This document shows, piece after piece, positions 11,840 through 23,652 of a stretch of 64,000 bases of DNA. Under the pieces are notes generated by a model. That model was not told the DNA's origin, did no database searches, and was given only the letters and a program-made list of their open reading frames with translations. A program made the translations under genes and the position numbers. This stretch comes from Agrypnia vestita (Eukaryota; Arthropoda; Insecta; Trichoptera; Phryganeidae): NCBI GenBank assembly GCA_016648135.1, contig JADDOH010007936.1:93359-157358 (forward strand). Direction: 5' to 3'. How positions within the stretch are numbered: the first letter of the stretch is position 1; each line of letters starts with the position of its first letter.

Positions 11840-12400
11840 TAACATATATATATATATATATATATATTAGATATATATATAATATATATATATATTATAT
11901 CCGATGTTTCGAATAGATAACACTATTCATTCTCAATTCTCACTAGGCCTTCTATCTTGAATCCTCGGGTTTACTCGTGGGAGTGGGGCAGTGAATGGAA
12001 TTTTGTTCGGTCGCACCTTGCCGGGTCAAACATTGCACGACTTGGCATAGAGATGGCCTTTAGAGAAAAATATATCAACTTGGCGACGTAAGATCAGGAC
12101 CGATATGGGAGCCATCACTCATAAAATGGTACTGGGAATACGGTGGGTCTCCATTCACTGTATTTATAAATTTGTATAGAGTACAAAACTTTTGCCCGTT
12201 CAAGTTTCAAAATTTCACAATCGCGGTACTAACAAAGTAACCGCCGTGTAATTTGGGACAACGTCAGTTGGCTTCCGGATTGGGCCGGGGATTTCGGGTT
12301 AAAAGTGGACCCTGTTTAGCGGACTGCCTAATCATCAGGCGCCACTACAGCCTGCCCATTGTGACGTGTATCATATTCACAGTTCGTTTACGTTCAGATA
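11840..12400 (-). mobile_element. Second Penelope-like remnant
   Basis: A TA-rich run to 11896 is followed at 11901-11940 by the minus-strand signature gaatagtg...ctattcgaaacatcgg, a diverged form of the motif at 11283-11326. The DNA to about 12400 is less AT-rich than usual (gccgggtcaaac, gggccggggatttcgg) and may be the body of the same element. No protein is recognisable. Confidence 0.4.
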
Positions 12401-12933
12401 ATTTCCTCTTTTGTGTGAATTCTGCGGAAATATCTTGTCGTTTGAATGCATAATATTATACTAGAACTGCTTTCACGAATGATTTTATATGTAATGTGAT
12501 TGTGAAATATTTTTATATGTTTTTTTACGTTTTTTAATAATAAGAGTATACATAAACTCTGAATAGGTAGTAAATGATGAGCGTCATAATTATTCAAGAT
12601 TTATTACAAGAAATTATAGATAGTGAAAAATAGTTTTTAAAATCTGTGTTTTTTTTATATAATTATCCATGCACAAGCTGAAAAGTCACGCTGACATTTC
12701 ATCAACGCTGTTTATATAACCGTAATGTCAATGTTTAATTGATTCTTACACATCACTACTTCCCTTAAAGAGGGAAGAGTTTGCGTATATAAGCTTATCT
12801 TTTACGATTCCTGACTTTTGTCTTTGTTATATATCTTTTTGTAGATTCATAAAGGCATAAAAAACTTTTTTAATCTTTACCAAAAAGTTTTCTGTAATCT
12901 GTGAATGACTTGAGAAATACATTTTTTTTGCTG

Positions 12934-13260
12934 TGCAGGGTGTAACTAATCAAATCTACAATACTTAGCCTACAATAAGTAGCCTAAATTATAGACAAAA
13001 AATGTTCAAACAACAATTTATTAATAACAATAGTTACGGTGATAAGTGGCTTCAAAAAATATTTTCGGCAACATTATAAAAGTAACAAACCCAAAATTAA
13101 AAATATATTCGCCTTAATACAAGTCAAATAAAATAATAAATGATTAATAAATAATATTTAAACCTTGAAAAAAATTATATTAAAAATTTCTGCCATGTTT
13201 TAAATATTTTATGTGACTTGTATTGAAACAAATGAATTTTTAATGTTTAATCCAAGACTT
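12934..13260. repeat. Foldback MITE family F, partial copy
   Basis: It starts gtgcagggtgtaacta, matching the end of the 23121 element (tacagggtgtacc). It shares aacaatagttacggtgata and attgaaacaaatgaatttt with that copy. The right terminus is not recognisable. Confidence 0.45.
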
Positions 13261-13326
13261 ACGTTAAAGGTACGAAAAAAACACAATCTTTGAATCTCCA
13301 AGATTATATTAAAGGTTTTAATATAC

Positions 13327-14080
13327 TAGAGATAGAGATGGGTCGTTCATAAATGAACTGTCCTTTTAGAACAGTTCACTTTACTGAACGAATGAACGGT
13401 ACAGTTCACTTATGTGAACTGGTCGTTCACCAGTTCAGTAGATAAAAAAGAATTCATTCATTAAATTCTGCTAAAAGTTTTGGAAATTGAATTTTCTAGG
13501 CAGTGAACAGCAGGCGTCTGCAGTGGGAACAAGAAGCATGACTTTTATTTAACCGTATATTTGGGAAAAAAAACGAAATGTAATATTATAAATATTAATG
13601 GCAGAATATTATGAAATATTAAAATCTGAATAAAATATCAATTATTGTGATTTGGATATTAAGAGATATTTCTCTTATTTTGGTTTCTTTTCAAAATATA
13701 TACTTAGGAAAATGCCATGCTACTTCTTCCCACTTCACGCCCCTGGTGAACAGTATGTTTCTGTTTCCGTGATATATCAAAGATCGACGTTCGTTGTCCA
13801 GTATGGAATTAGTATCTTTTAAGGTATATTTTCGTCGTTGACCTTTTTTTTGTTTTGGTCACCAAAAGCCTTTTCCCTCAATTTTGTTGTAGTTTTTAGA
13901 AAATGTAGATATATCGAAAAATATATCTAATAATTGAACAGTTCACTTAACAAAACTTGAAGTAGATAAAAAAAAACAAAAATTCAAAGAACTACTGAAC
14001 GATTTTAAATTAACAGTTCATTTAAATGAACGATCTACTGTACAAACTGTTCAGTCAACTGAAGAACTTTCCCGTCTCTA
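13327..14080. mobile_element. hAT-type MITE with perfect 8 bp target duplication
   Basis: The element is 754 bp and is flanked on both sides by TAATATAC (13319-13326 and 14081-14088), an exact 8 bp duplication as made by hAT transposases. Its ends are inverted: TAGAGA...GATGGG at the left and CCCGTCTCTA at the right; the left end carries an extra TAGAGA. Both subterminal zones are packed with copies of GAACTGTTCA-like words (for example cagttcacttatgtgaact on the left, gaacagttcactt and cagttcatttaaatgaac on the right). These are arranged as short palindromes and are probably transposase-binding sites. No transposase is encoded, so the element is non-autonomous. Confidence 0.85.
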
Positions 14081-14359
14081 TAATATACACATGTATGGAA
14101 AGATTTGTTATATATAGGTACGTACATAATCGATGATTGATTGAAGTGTTCAAATTTATGACGAAGTCCCACCTCTAAGATTGTACTTATGTTAGTTATT
14201 ATATATGTTAGTTAAAATTTTATAAAATTTGCGAATTCATTGTATGTTTACAATGTAAATGTCGTACCCCAAATAAATTGAATTCAACTGAATTTTATCT
14301 ATCGAGTTTACTGTGTAGCGTTAAATAATTAATTATGATCAATTATTATAGAAGTGTCA

Positions 14360-14740
14360 CTGAGATAAAGCCATATATATAAGAAAGTGTGTGAAAGTCT
14401 TTGTAGACGATGGCCCAGGGCTAACTACCCCTATAAACTGGCTCTATTGATCACTCTACAACTACACTCTACACAATGCCACTTTCACCAATTCAATTGT
14501 AATAACATCTACACATTATCAAATTTTTGAAAGTTCTATATACTATGATATCTTTTGTTTTCTTGAATGAACTATAGGTTTCAGGATCTGTAGTCTTTTT
14601 TCATAATTATGAACATACATTTTCGCAGCTGGGCCAAGGTATTAAAAGATTTCCACACACGTTTCTCTTATTCATAGCTTCGTCTCTATGAGACTTCTAT
14701 AATTTATTTTCATTAATTTATCATACCTCTGGGGAAAAAT
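14360..14740. repeat. Dispersed repeat family E fragment
   Basis: It contains cttcgtctctatgagacttctataat at 14682-14707, also found near 31030, 31980 and 46318. It also has a caaatttttgaaagtt phrase shared with the arms of the foldback at 30841-31899. The gtctc/gagac core is a short palindrome. Confidence 0.45.
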
Positions 14741-14963
14741 ACAGTAACTGTGTTCTTAGAATATACCTAAATATAAAAATATTGTACGATATTATGTTTA
14801 AAAGTTCAAGAGTTTACGTGCAGCAGTGCTGATGTGGTCGAAGGTTAGAAGGGAATCGCGTGCGCCCTGTTCGCTCGCAGGCTCCGGTGCGGCCATACGC
14901 ACACGACAGGTTGACGGAAGGCATCACCACGTGTAATATATATATATATATTTTCTTCCCCAG

Positions 14964-15132
14964 GAGATCAACTACGACTCGCCGCGCGGAGGCGTGAGCG
15001 TGATCACGGAGAAGGGGGACATCACCACCTCGTACCTGCTGATCCAGCGGGCGCGCGCCCCCGACTCGGGCAAGTACACCTGCAGCCCCTCCAACGCCAA
15101 CCCGAGGACCGTGGTCGTCCACGTGCTCAACG
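14964..15132 (+). CDS. dpr: dpr-family Ig-domain exon (penultimate coding exon)
   Basis: This exon encodes about 56 residues of a defective-proboscis-extension-response (Dpr) family protein, a cell-surface two-Ig-domain receptor that pairs with DIP proteins in synaptic partner recognition. The peptide runs from INYDSPRGGVSVITEKGD through TSYLLIQRA to the Ig F-strand signature DSGKYTC (Asp at the turn, Tyr-x-Cys) and on to VVVHVLNG. This is the end of the second Ig domain. The splice acceptor is ttttcttccccag at 14951-14963, the donor is GTAAAT at 15133, and the exon ends in phase 1 (AAC G). Exon 20974-21074 continues it exactly. The exon is far more GC-rich than the surrounding DNA. The PRGGVSVITEKGD wording is most like the dpr6/dpr10 subgroup, from memory, so the subgroup is tentative. 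The preceding exons were not found in the window. Confidence 0.9.
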
Positions 15133-15584
15133 GTAAATCTTCCGCTTATGGTACATATTGCATTACTTGTGATTTTTTATTTTATTATCGATATAGATTG
15201 CACCACCTAGGCAATCAATACAGCTCTGTAGATATATTTTAAGCTCAAACACTATCCACATACAAAATACAAATCCACTTATTTTCTGTTTTATAGTTTG
15301 CCTACATACTTAATCTATTATTTATTGTATTTATTTTCTTTTATATTATTTTTTATGTTTTATTATTACTTATTGCATTTATATTGTTAATATTCTTTAA
15401 TTTTTTGTAATTTTTTGCTTGTATACTTACATAGCTATTCTATTTGAACACTTCATGTTTTATACTCTCCAAAGAGACCCCGATTCAGGGCGTACATCAT
15501 AAGTAAATAAATAAAATGACATTGTGGTAACATTATTAATATTAATACAAATAAAACAATTTATGTGAATCCACTATTTAATGA

Positions 15585-15624
15585 ATTATCAACATGTTTT
15601 GTGGCCAATACTCCCTTCATCAGA
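15585..15624 (-). ncRNA. Hammerhead-like motif with palindromic stem III
   Basis: The minus strand has the exact core CTGATGA, then a degenerate stem II region (aggg...ggcca), then an AAAAC in place of GAAAC, and the palindrome ACATGT. A related plus-strand copy is at 37280-37314. It is read as a Penelope-type terminal repeat relic, probably inactive because the second core box is altered. Confidence 0.35.
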
Positions 15625-16439
15625 ATACAACGTATACAAAAATTATAGTTTGAAGTATAAATGTTAACAAAAATAAATAGGAAGGTATAAGGGGATTGAA
15701 TAAAAAATGTAAAAACAAATTTAGTAGGTAACTATTTGCAAAATGTATTAATTATATATAACATTTAATTTGACGATTTAAAAACCATAAATTATCCTTA
15801 ACGTAAATGTACTGTTATACTTAGTTTCTGAAATATTATTTTAAAATATAAAATTTTATTAATCCAGTAAAACTCCGCAAAACATGAAATTGAAATTGAT
15901 TTTTAATATTTTTACTTTTATTGTACGCGATATTTTAGAGTATCTTAACGTGTATTTTTGCTCGCTTTTTTAATATCGCTGAAAGCAAAATCATATTCAA
16001 TGTTTTATAAATTATTCTAAGTAAAGCGCTTTTCTGCTGACGAATGGCTGAATTAATTTGTAATTGAAGTCGATCATTTGGGCCATTATGCCAGATCAGC
16101 CGGTAATAAATCTCGGTTTGCTTATATATATCGGTAACTAGTTAAAGTTTTAATGAGCGTTCTCGATAAAACCTTCGGCCGTAATCCTTCGTAAGGGAGT
16201 TGGCGGAACAATCAAATTGGTAACTGAGGGCCATTATTTTTTGTATCGCTGAGCTCACAATCACGCAATATTCAGTGGCGTAGCCTTGATACGAGGGCTC
16301 ACGAAGGGTCAGTAATATGATATAATTTTTCACGTATCTAGGTCATAAAAATAAATGACACAAAATGCTTTTTTAAATATAAATTTGTGTGCGTTTATTT
16401 TAAATAAACGTGGTTTTAAATTTTTTTCTTATTATTATT

Positions 16440-16690
16440 TAATACTTACCATTACGCCACTTTCTTCGCGGGGTAGGCAGATAGGATAGAGCGCCACTCT
16501 TCTATCCTCACGCACAACTCTCGCCTTATACACATTCATACATAATCGCAATTTTTGAGGCTCCTAACAGAACCATTTTCTAGTATCTGGTCTTCCGCGA
16601 TTCTTTCATTCTGGCACAGTGAACACTTGCGTCATATACATTTCTTACCAGTCTTTTTTCATTCATTCGCTCAACATGCCTAAACCGACA
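16440..16690 (-). pseudogene. LINE reverse transcriptase C-terminal fragment, copy 3
   Basis: Read on the minus strand this is a decayed version of the tail seen at 642-945: a HVERMNE-like start near 16675, a VYDASV-like block, a short Arg/Trp stretch, and an SAYP-like tail with ccgcgaagaaagtggcgtaatgg near 16445. Frameshifts and deletions break the frame, and the GRPR segment is mostly lost. It lies antisense in the dpr intron and has no coding capacity. Confidence 0.6.
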
Positions 16691-19600
16691 TATTTACTTA
16701 ATTGTATTGTACATTTTATTAAACATGATAAAATTTTTTTTTAAATGTCGCGTAAAAGTGTCACATTAGTATTCCGACTATTTAAAATTACGCTAAACGC
16801 CTTATTTTTTTTTATGAAAATAGGACTTAAACTTTCTGCTCTCTTGGAACAAGGGGCGAACCCTCATCCATTGGTTCACAGACGAGTATCTTACTTCGAG
16901 ATTAACGAACACAATTACTTTAAAAAAAAGTTTAAAAATTTTAAAATGATTTTTGTGTAGCAAAAAAATGTATTGTATTATATTAAAATTTAATTTTCGG
17001 CTTTCAAATTAAAATTAAATTTTATATTAATTTCAAGTAATTTTCATTAAACATAATATATCTACGTATTATAAATATATCATACCAGACTCACTGAAAA
17101 ATCTATTATAGCGTACCTCAGCGACCTATTTATCATTTTCATCGTTTATTCCTTCATATTTACGCAGGAAGGCTATAATTATTCATCTAAATTAACACCA
17201 TCTGTATTATTTCTATGGCCATAGATTTTCATTTAACCTTTGCATTACTGTACGGGGCAAAATAAATATCCCAGATATATATTCGACATTCTGCTTCATG
17301 ATTTTTTTAAAAATAAATGTAATCTCTAAATTTAACTAGAATAAAAGTATTTTTCTTCGTTTTATTAAAAACAAATGTTTGTACTATTTTTTTGATTGAA
17401 TACCGCACGTGAGTAACATGGATATCAAGCCATTAGTAGTTTACATAAAAAATATTTTCTAATCATACCGAATGAACTTTATTATGCTTATAAAATATTT
17501 TTATTAATTTTTTAATGAAGATTTTTTTTTTCTTTTTTCTTTTTATGCTTTAACAGGCCAAGAGGCTCAATTACAGAAGCCAAATACATCACAAAACACC
17601 CAGAGTGAATCACACATTATGAAAATTATGCACACGCACACACACACACAATGCAAAAAATTATATTTTGGGGTTTCTTGTTTACCCCGCATCGAAGAAG
17701 AAGGATGGCAAGATGGAAGTTGAAAAAAAACTAAATGCAAACACAAAACACTATTTACTTATTTTTAGTCCCTCTGACGAAGCTTAACACTTCAAGCATT
17801 TGAAGAACTTATGAGATATATCTCAATAAATACAAAGGCATGTTTAAAGGCTTGATAATTCCATATTTTATATAGAGAGTTTTGAAAAATAAAATAAAAA
17901 TTTAATGAACTGTTGTTTTAAAGGAGATAAAAAATTGAACCAGACGTATTCCAGTGGTAGGTATACGTTAAATAATTCGAAAGTATATTATATATACATT
18001 TAAAAGAATATTGCTTAACATTCCATTTTAAAAATATAGAGGTATCTATCTTTACGTGTACAGCGTAATTTATTTAAACTATTTCATGGAAAGGACTAAA
18101 GATTTTTCCCTTCAAATATTTTGAAAGAATACAGATAAAAGAACATATATACGTTGTATAACGTATGTATGTTCTTCAATTCAAAAATTGGATAAAGTGT
18201 GGTTGTTCTTCCTGTGGAATTAGTGAAAGTCGCATTATATAAAATGATCATTTAAGCCAGCCCATACAGGTCATAAGACATGTGGCCAACCTATTAAGTT
18301 GTCTATAACGTACATAGACGTCTTAATAGGGTGGGAAACGTTCTCATATAAATAGTTAAGTCTTCGTGAGATTTCAATTATTTATCTTAATTTACAATTA
18401 AGGTGTTTCAAAATTTACATTACTATAAACAAAATTTGAATCAGCAATGTTCACACTTAATATAATATAGTTTTTGGAGTAACGCATATGCTCTGCGTCT
18501 GCAAACGAGGATATTTTTTGGCACAGTAATGAAAAGGTTAAAAAAATGTGGGTTTAGGGACAAACATAATACAACGATTATTAGGAATCACTATAAAGAA
18601 AAGAGTACTTAAATGGTATTATCTGCAAGGGTTGAATTATCGCCTGACTAGAAGCTGTTGAAACATTAAACAGAAGGCTTTAACGGCCGTATGTTTTCAT
18701 TGCAACCATAAACTTTTATTAACTGGCATTTAAAATAAATTACTTCATGCACGTTAATCCACAGTAACTGCGTTCAAAAATGGTTACTTGATCCGAGTTA
18801 AACGTTTATCGTTCGAAAATAATGTTTGTAGGTGTTTAAATTTTTATGATATAATCCGTTCGGTAAATAAATTTGACAGGATAAAGATCGCACGTAATTC
18901 GGCAGTTGTTAAAATTGGCGAAGAAAATCCATACAATAATTATTTGTTCGGTCGGCGTCTGTTCCTTCTAACTTTTGAGAGCAATTAAAACACAAAGAGA
19001 ATTAGAACGTATTTTGACGAATTGGCACAGTAATGCCAGGTAAAGTTTTGCAAAAGTACATCTGATGCGCGCGAGTTATCATCTTGGGTAAAAAGCTGTA
19101 CAATTCAGTTTGTAATAGTTATAAGCTTGCAGTTTTGGGAATATTCAAAAACTTTTACGTGGAATCGTATACCACGAATCTAAAATAACAATAGTAACTG
19201 ACTTAAATTGTGAATCGTTCATTAAAAAATCTAGCATAAGGGTGAGATCTTAAATCTAGGCTGCCAACTTTGTTATTTTAGGGGGAATAGTAACATAGAC
19301 CAAGCGAAAAGTACTAGCACAATGGAGATTACTCTCAGAATGGAATCTCTACTATACACATATAAAGGTTTCAATTAAGGTGGCAAGTGCCGGAGGAGTG
19401 ACTACCAAAATGTATCTCCATGACCACAGACAGAAAGCGGCCAGTCGGTTAATCCAGACTCAGCAGGAACAGCAGTAAAAAGTGAATGAAAGAGATTGGG
19501 CCCTGATTGATCAACTGATAGTATCAAAGCGGCGCATGAGACATGAGAAGATGGAAGTATCTTGTCAAACCTTTGGGCCTCCAACTCATCTAGGATAAAG

Positions 19601-20040
19601 AAATAAAGACGATGATGAAGCAATTTATAATTCATATGTGAATTTTAAACGTATAAATTGTTTTAGCGAATCGTGAATTACTTTCAGTAAGTTGCTTGCA
19701 AATTTACAGATACATACGTTCAGAGATAAAATAATTTTGAAAACATTACTGTAAGGCCAACCGTTATCTGAAAGCCCGGTAAACAAGGGGTACATCGGCT
19801 AGGACAGTTTGATTTTGTCGCAGTGAGATTGGTGATAATAGGATTGAGTTCTTCGACTGAAATTTCTAGAACAGTATTGTCTAAGATCAGGAAAAACTTG
19901 ACAAAGTACACGAACTACCCGGATGCAATATGTTAGAGTAAGCCACCCCCCTGTGAAAATTTCACACTAACACTTATACATCTACAAAGATATAAATTCT
20001 TGCATAAAATAAGCGTCTGGACCGAATGATGTTAGTATTG

Positions 20041-20215
20041 GAGGAGGAACGCTGACTGTACTCTGTATACAGAGCGTTCCTCAGGAGCGAGACATTCACA
20101 GACTCTGATTCCTCCCGTCGCGCGGTAGATCTAAATAAGAAGTTTGTATGTTGGACAGTCATAGACTCCGAGTCGTCCCGTTATACGGAAGACCTGTGTA
20201 CCTTAGATGTTTAAA
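20041..20215. repeat. Palindrome and short diverged tandem repeat
   Basis: CTCTGTATACAGAG at 20061-20074 is a perfect 14 bp palindrome, enclosed by ggaacgct/agcgttcc (20047-20054 and 20073-20080). After it, two diverged units of about 65 bp follow: gacattcacagactctga...cctcccgt at 20090 and gacagtcatagactccga...cgtcccgt at 20155. The function is unknown. Confidence 0.5.
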
Positions 20216-20973
20216 TGGGAGATAATAAAAGAATTTGAGGATTCAAGGCGTTCCTTTAACATAGAATGTTGAGAATGTTTCTAGCAAAAGTGACCTATAG
20301 TGGAGGGTTGCTCCACGTCTAATCTCTTGGCCAATTTTTACGACGAACAAAAGGACCCGAGCAGGTGGGGCGCTTAGGAGGTCATTTTTTGTCTAGGAAC
20401 CTTATAGCATCAGAAAAAACTACTAAACCGTTGGATGAGGATCCGCATTTTGGGAGTTCTGAAGGCTCACGAGCAAAGCTGAGGCTGAAGGCAGCCTTAA
20501 TTTCTGTATAATCCATGTTTATGATTTTTCCACGAAACAACAAGTTATATGGCGGCTAAGGGCAGCTTACATAATGCAGAGCTGGAGAGTGTATAAATCG
20601 ACGTCACAAGTCTGCCTGCAAAGTTTCAGCTCGATTGGATAACGGAAAATCAATCCAAATTTTTCCGGCAAATAACAAACCGCAGACGCTACGAGTTAAA
20701 AGAAAGGGAGTTAGGAATAGTTCTAAATTTGATATTGTTTTTTCAATAATAATTGGCTTGTTGGGATTGGCTTACCGTTTACAAAAAGGCAAATGGTGAT
20801 TAACATGAAAAATGAAGGGTCCGTAAGTAGCCTTAAAAGTCGTCCGCATGATTATAAAAACAAAATCGAAAATAATATCAATATCTGTTTTATACTTTCC
20901 GTACTCCTTTAGTGACATTTTAATTATTAGAGTTTATAAAAACTTTTTTTAACATGTCATGTTTCTTCAACAG

Positions 20974-21074
20974 GCGAACATCCGGCAGCCATGCAACATG
21001 GAGGACAGCTAAGGACAGAATATCCTCTCTTTGTCATTCTTCTCAGTGTTACGATTGCCATCTTGGGGTGCTAG
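20974..21074 (+). CDS. dpr: dpr-family terminal exon with hydrophobic C-tail
   Basis: This is the last coding exon of the dpr gene. Joined to the phase-1 end of the previous exon it reads NGEHPAAMQHGG, the stretch that follows the second Ig domain in many Dpr proteins. A short linker (QLRTE) and a strongly hydrophobic tail of about 17 residues (YPLFVILLSVTIAILGC) precede TAG at 21072. A tail of this kind with nothing after it fits a GPI-attachment signal or a very short C-terminal membrane anchor. The acceptor is ttcttcaacag at 20963-20973. The 5.8 kb intron size is ordinary for this family. The reading is supported by exact phase, recognisable peptide and polyadenylation signals just downstream. 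Confidence 0.88.
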
Positions 21075-21200
21075 TATCACGTGCTCTCATAAAATTAGGC
21101 ACAAAAAATAGAATATCATATCTTTAGTTTATTAATTAATTGTAAGGTGTGTACAAAATGCAAGAAATAAAGAAGGTGTACATATTATGAAATAAAGACA
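21075..21200 (+). other. dpr 3' UTR with polyadenylation signals
   Basis: AATAAA is present at 21166-21171 and 21191-21196, about 95-120 bases after the stop. Cleavage would follow within about 30 bases. Longer 3' UTR forms using later signals cannot be excluded. Confidence 0.6.
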
Positions 21201-21389
21201 AATGAAAATTTTAGTACTACAAATGTAAATGATATTATGACATCAGTAAAGCTTTTCTGTAAATATTATTTGATCTTATCACAGTAATATACTTTTTTGT
21301 TACAATCATAAATTAATATTTTACTTTCTTCGAAAATTGTTGATGATGGAATCACGTGATGTTATAGGTGTCCTATTAAATATATTTTT

Positions 21390-21565
21390 TTAAATAGAGA
21401 TGCGAACACGGAATACGTGTCACATCAATATTATTACTATTTTCAAACTAAGCTAAGCGCTTATGCTGTGAAAATAGGACTAACTTGCTGGCATGGGATG
21501 AGTTTCTGCGACCTTCAGATCACGGGGCGAGAGTCCTAAGCACAAGACTAACAAGCTACACTACA
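21390..21565 (-). repeat. tRNA-derived SINE (SINE-B)
   Basis: This is the clearest SINE-B copy. On the minus strand it begins with a tRNA-like head (agcttgttagtcttgtgctt as A-box region, ctctcgccccgtgatctgaa as anticodon-arm region, ggtcgcagaaactcatccc as B-box region). A body with gctaagcgcttatgctgtgaaaatagg follows, and it ends at gtgttcgcatctctattt before a poly-A tail. Relatives lie at 7736, 38060 and 50026. Confidence 0.7.
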
Positions 21566-23120
21566 ACATTAAATTAAGTTTTTTCCTTTTTTGTGATGTG
21601 TAAAGTGACCCTTAAGATATTTTAGACATAAATACCTTTTTAATATTTCCCAGTGAAAATAAATCATTTGAAAAAACAACAAATTTTGCTTGATGTCTCC
21701 TTCAGAGATACATTTATCTCTTTCAGCGCATCACATGTTTTAGAATACTCATTAATTGTGTATTATTTAAAAGTTCCATAAGCGAAAAGAATAAACTTTT
21801 TGTATTCAAAATAGCATAAACATTAAATTGTATATAAATGTGTAAGTATGTATTATACAAAATATTGTTCTGAATAAGTAATCAAAAGAAGAATTTTGAA
21901 AATCTTATTATGTCTCTCATAAATGCAAGAAAATACTGATAAACTCTCACCAGCATTAATTTCAATTCTTGGTATTACAAAAGCTTTTAGATACTTTTTT
22001 CAAAGTAGGTTGAAATATAGCTCCGTTGATGGAAAAGCGACACAATTTATAACATATATAATTTTTTGACAATTTCCATGGTCAGTTTTTTTTTGCATTT
22101 TTATTTTATTAATATATGTTAATCTATAATACCACTATAGTAATCAATTATGTTTCGTCTGTGTACATTATTTTTAGTGACCTGTCGAACATTGGTGACC
22201 ATTAAATTGAAACTGGTATATGTATTTCATTCCATGAAAAATGTAATATTTTGTGAAATTTCAACATCTTACGACGAGGTTGACTGATTGATTGAATTTT
22301 CGAAGATGAAATTTGTGTTTGTACGTGAGGCTTGTAATAAATTTACCTAAAGTGTAAAATTTTGACCTGATCAAAGATGTCATCAATATTTTTATGTACT
22401 CTAGAATATTTTTATTGATTATTATAAATTTTTGTTTATTTTGTTGAAAAATTCTAATGCTTAAAATGGTGATGAAGATTAACAAAATATTGTTAGATTG
22501 AAAAAATTGGTAAATGAAATTTAATTCCTCCGTTCGTTTCCAGGGCACAGTAAAAATGCCATAACGTTTACGCAAAAAAATTAATTTATTTAAATAATAA
22601 AACAAACTTCTATTCTTTTGCAAGATCTAACAAAATTTAATTTTTTTGGATTTTAAAATGCGTATTATTGTGATTTTTGAATTTATTATGAACAAAAATC
22701 GGTTTACCTTTTTTTTACAATTGTGGAGCTATCTGCTTTTAAAATAAAATAAAATATAAACAATCAAGTTATCCATATCTAAGAATGGAAAAAAGTGCTA
22801 GATTGTCACATTTGGTAATCTCTTATCTTTAAAAATAATGGATAGTATCCACAAAGCAATTGTTAATTATTTTTTGGCAACCCTATCAAACCCGACAGGC
22901 GATTTTGTGACACCAAATTTATTAAGAGCTTTTAAATTTTGAAACAATTATAAAAGGTTCAAACTAACTACTCTTGTATGTTGCGCTTTGTTACATTGAT
23001 GAAATATTACTTGGCACACATGGTTTGCAACGAACATTATCACAATGCCAATACATAGGAGCTTTGATATGACTCATCTCTGCTATCATCTTATTCTACT
23101 GTCATCTGTCTTTTACTTTT
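21566..23120. other. AT-rich intergenic DNA
   Basis: No gene or repeat is supported. A 120-codon minus-strand frame at 22261-22623 is Lys/Ile/Asn/Phe-rich and looks like a chance product of the base composition. Confidence 0.55.
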
Positions 23121-23652
23121 ATACAGGATGTACCAGAGCTAGCAGCAGAAACTTTGCCGGTAGATTCCTGCTTATATTATGAGTCCAAAATGTTCAAGCA
23201 ACTATGATCTAATATCAATAGTTATGGAGATATGCAAAATCAAAGATTGCATTTTTTTCAATATTACTGACTTATTTTTTGCAAAAAGTTGAACTATCAT
23301 TCCAGTAACTTATATCGATTATGAAAAATTATTTTTTTTAATACAAGTCGAAAAAAATGATAAAAACCTTGCAAAAATTGAAAAAAGTTTATTTTTACAA
23401 GGTTTTTTATCATGTTATTTAAATTGTGTTGAAACAAATGAATTCTTCATTATCGATATAAGTTACTGTAATTATAGTTCAACTTTTTGTAAACAATATG
23501 TCAGAAATATTGAAAAAAAAATGCAAAATTTGATGTCGCATATCTTCATAACTATTGATGTTAGGTCATGGTTACTTGAACATTTTAGACTCATAACATA
23601 GGCAGTAATCTACCGCCAAAGTTTCTGCTGCTAGCTCTGGTACACCCTGTAT
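23121..23652. mobile_element. Foldback MITE (family F), best copy
   Basis: This 532 bp element begins ATACAGGATGTACCAGAGCT and ends with the inverted form (agctctggtacaccctgtat). The inverted similarity continues inward for about 200 bases on each side (gcagcagaaactttg, ataactattgat, tcaatatt..tgac, gttgaactat, ataagttac), so nearly the whole element folds into one hairpin. A TA lies at both edges, consistent with a Tc1/mariner-type TA target. It encodes no protein. Older copies lie at 140-640 and 12934-13260. Confidence 0.75.

Larger units (their letters stand above)
15133..20973 (+). other. dpr intron, 5.8 kb
   Basis: The intron runs from GTAAAT to ttcttcaacag. It holds a T-rich LINE-3'-end-like stretch with a TAAATAAATAAA tail (about 15270-15515; a similar one lies at 36480-36785), a hammerhead-like motif (15585-15624) and an antisense LINE fragment (16440-16690). 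It also holds an AC microsatellite (17630-17650), a hairpin near 18150-18175 (acatatatacgtt with its complement), and a possible LINE tail at 19380-19620 ending gacgatgatgaag. Short tandem and palindromic repeats lie at 20041-20215. No further exon is supported. Confidence 0.7.

Noticed and set aside
14814..15122. 102-codon minus frame over the dpr exon
   Set aside because: Shadow of the GC-rich dpr exon on the opposite strand; the plus-strand peptide is clearly the real one.
22261..22623. 120-codon minus frame
   Set aside because: Lys/Ile/Asn/Phe-rich product expected from AT composition; no motif, signal peptide or regular structure.
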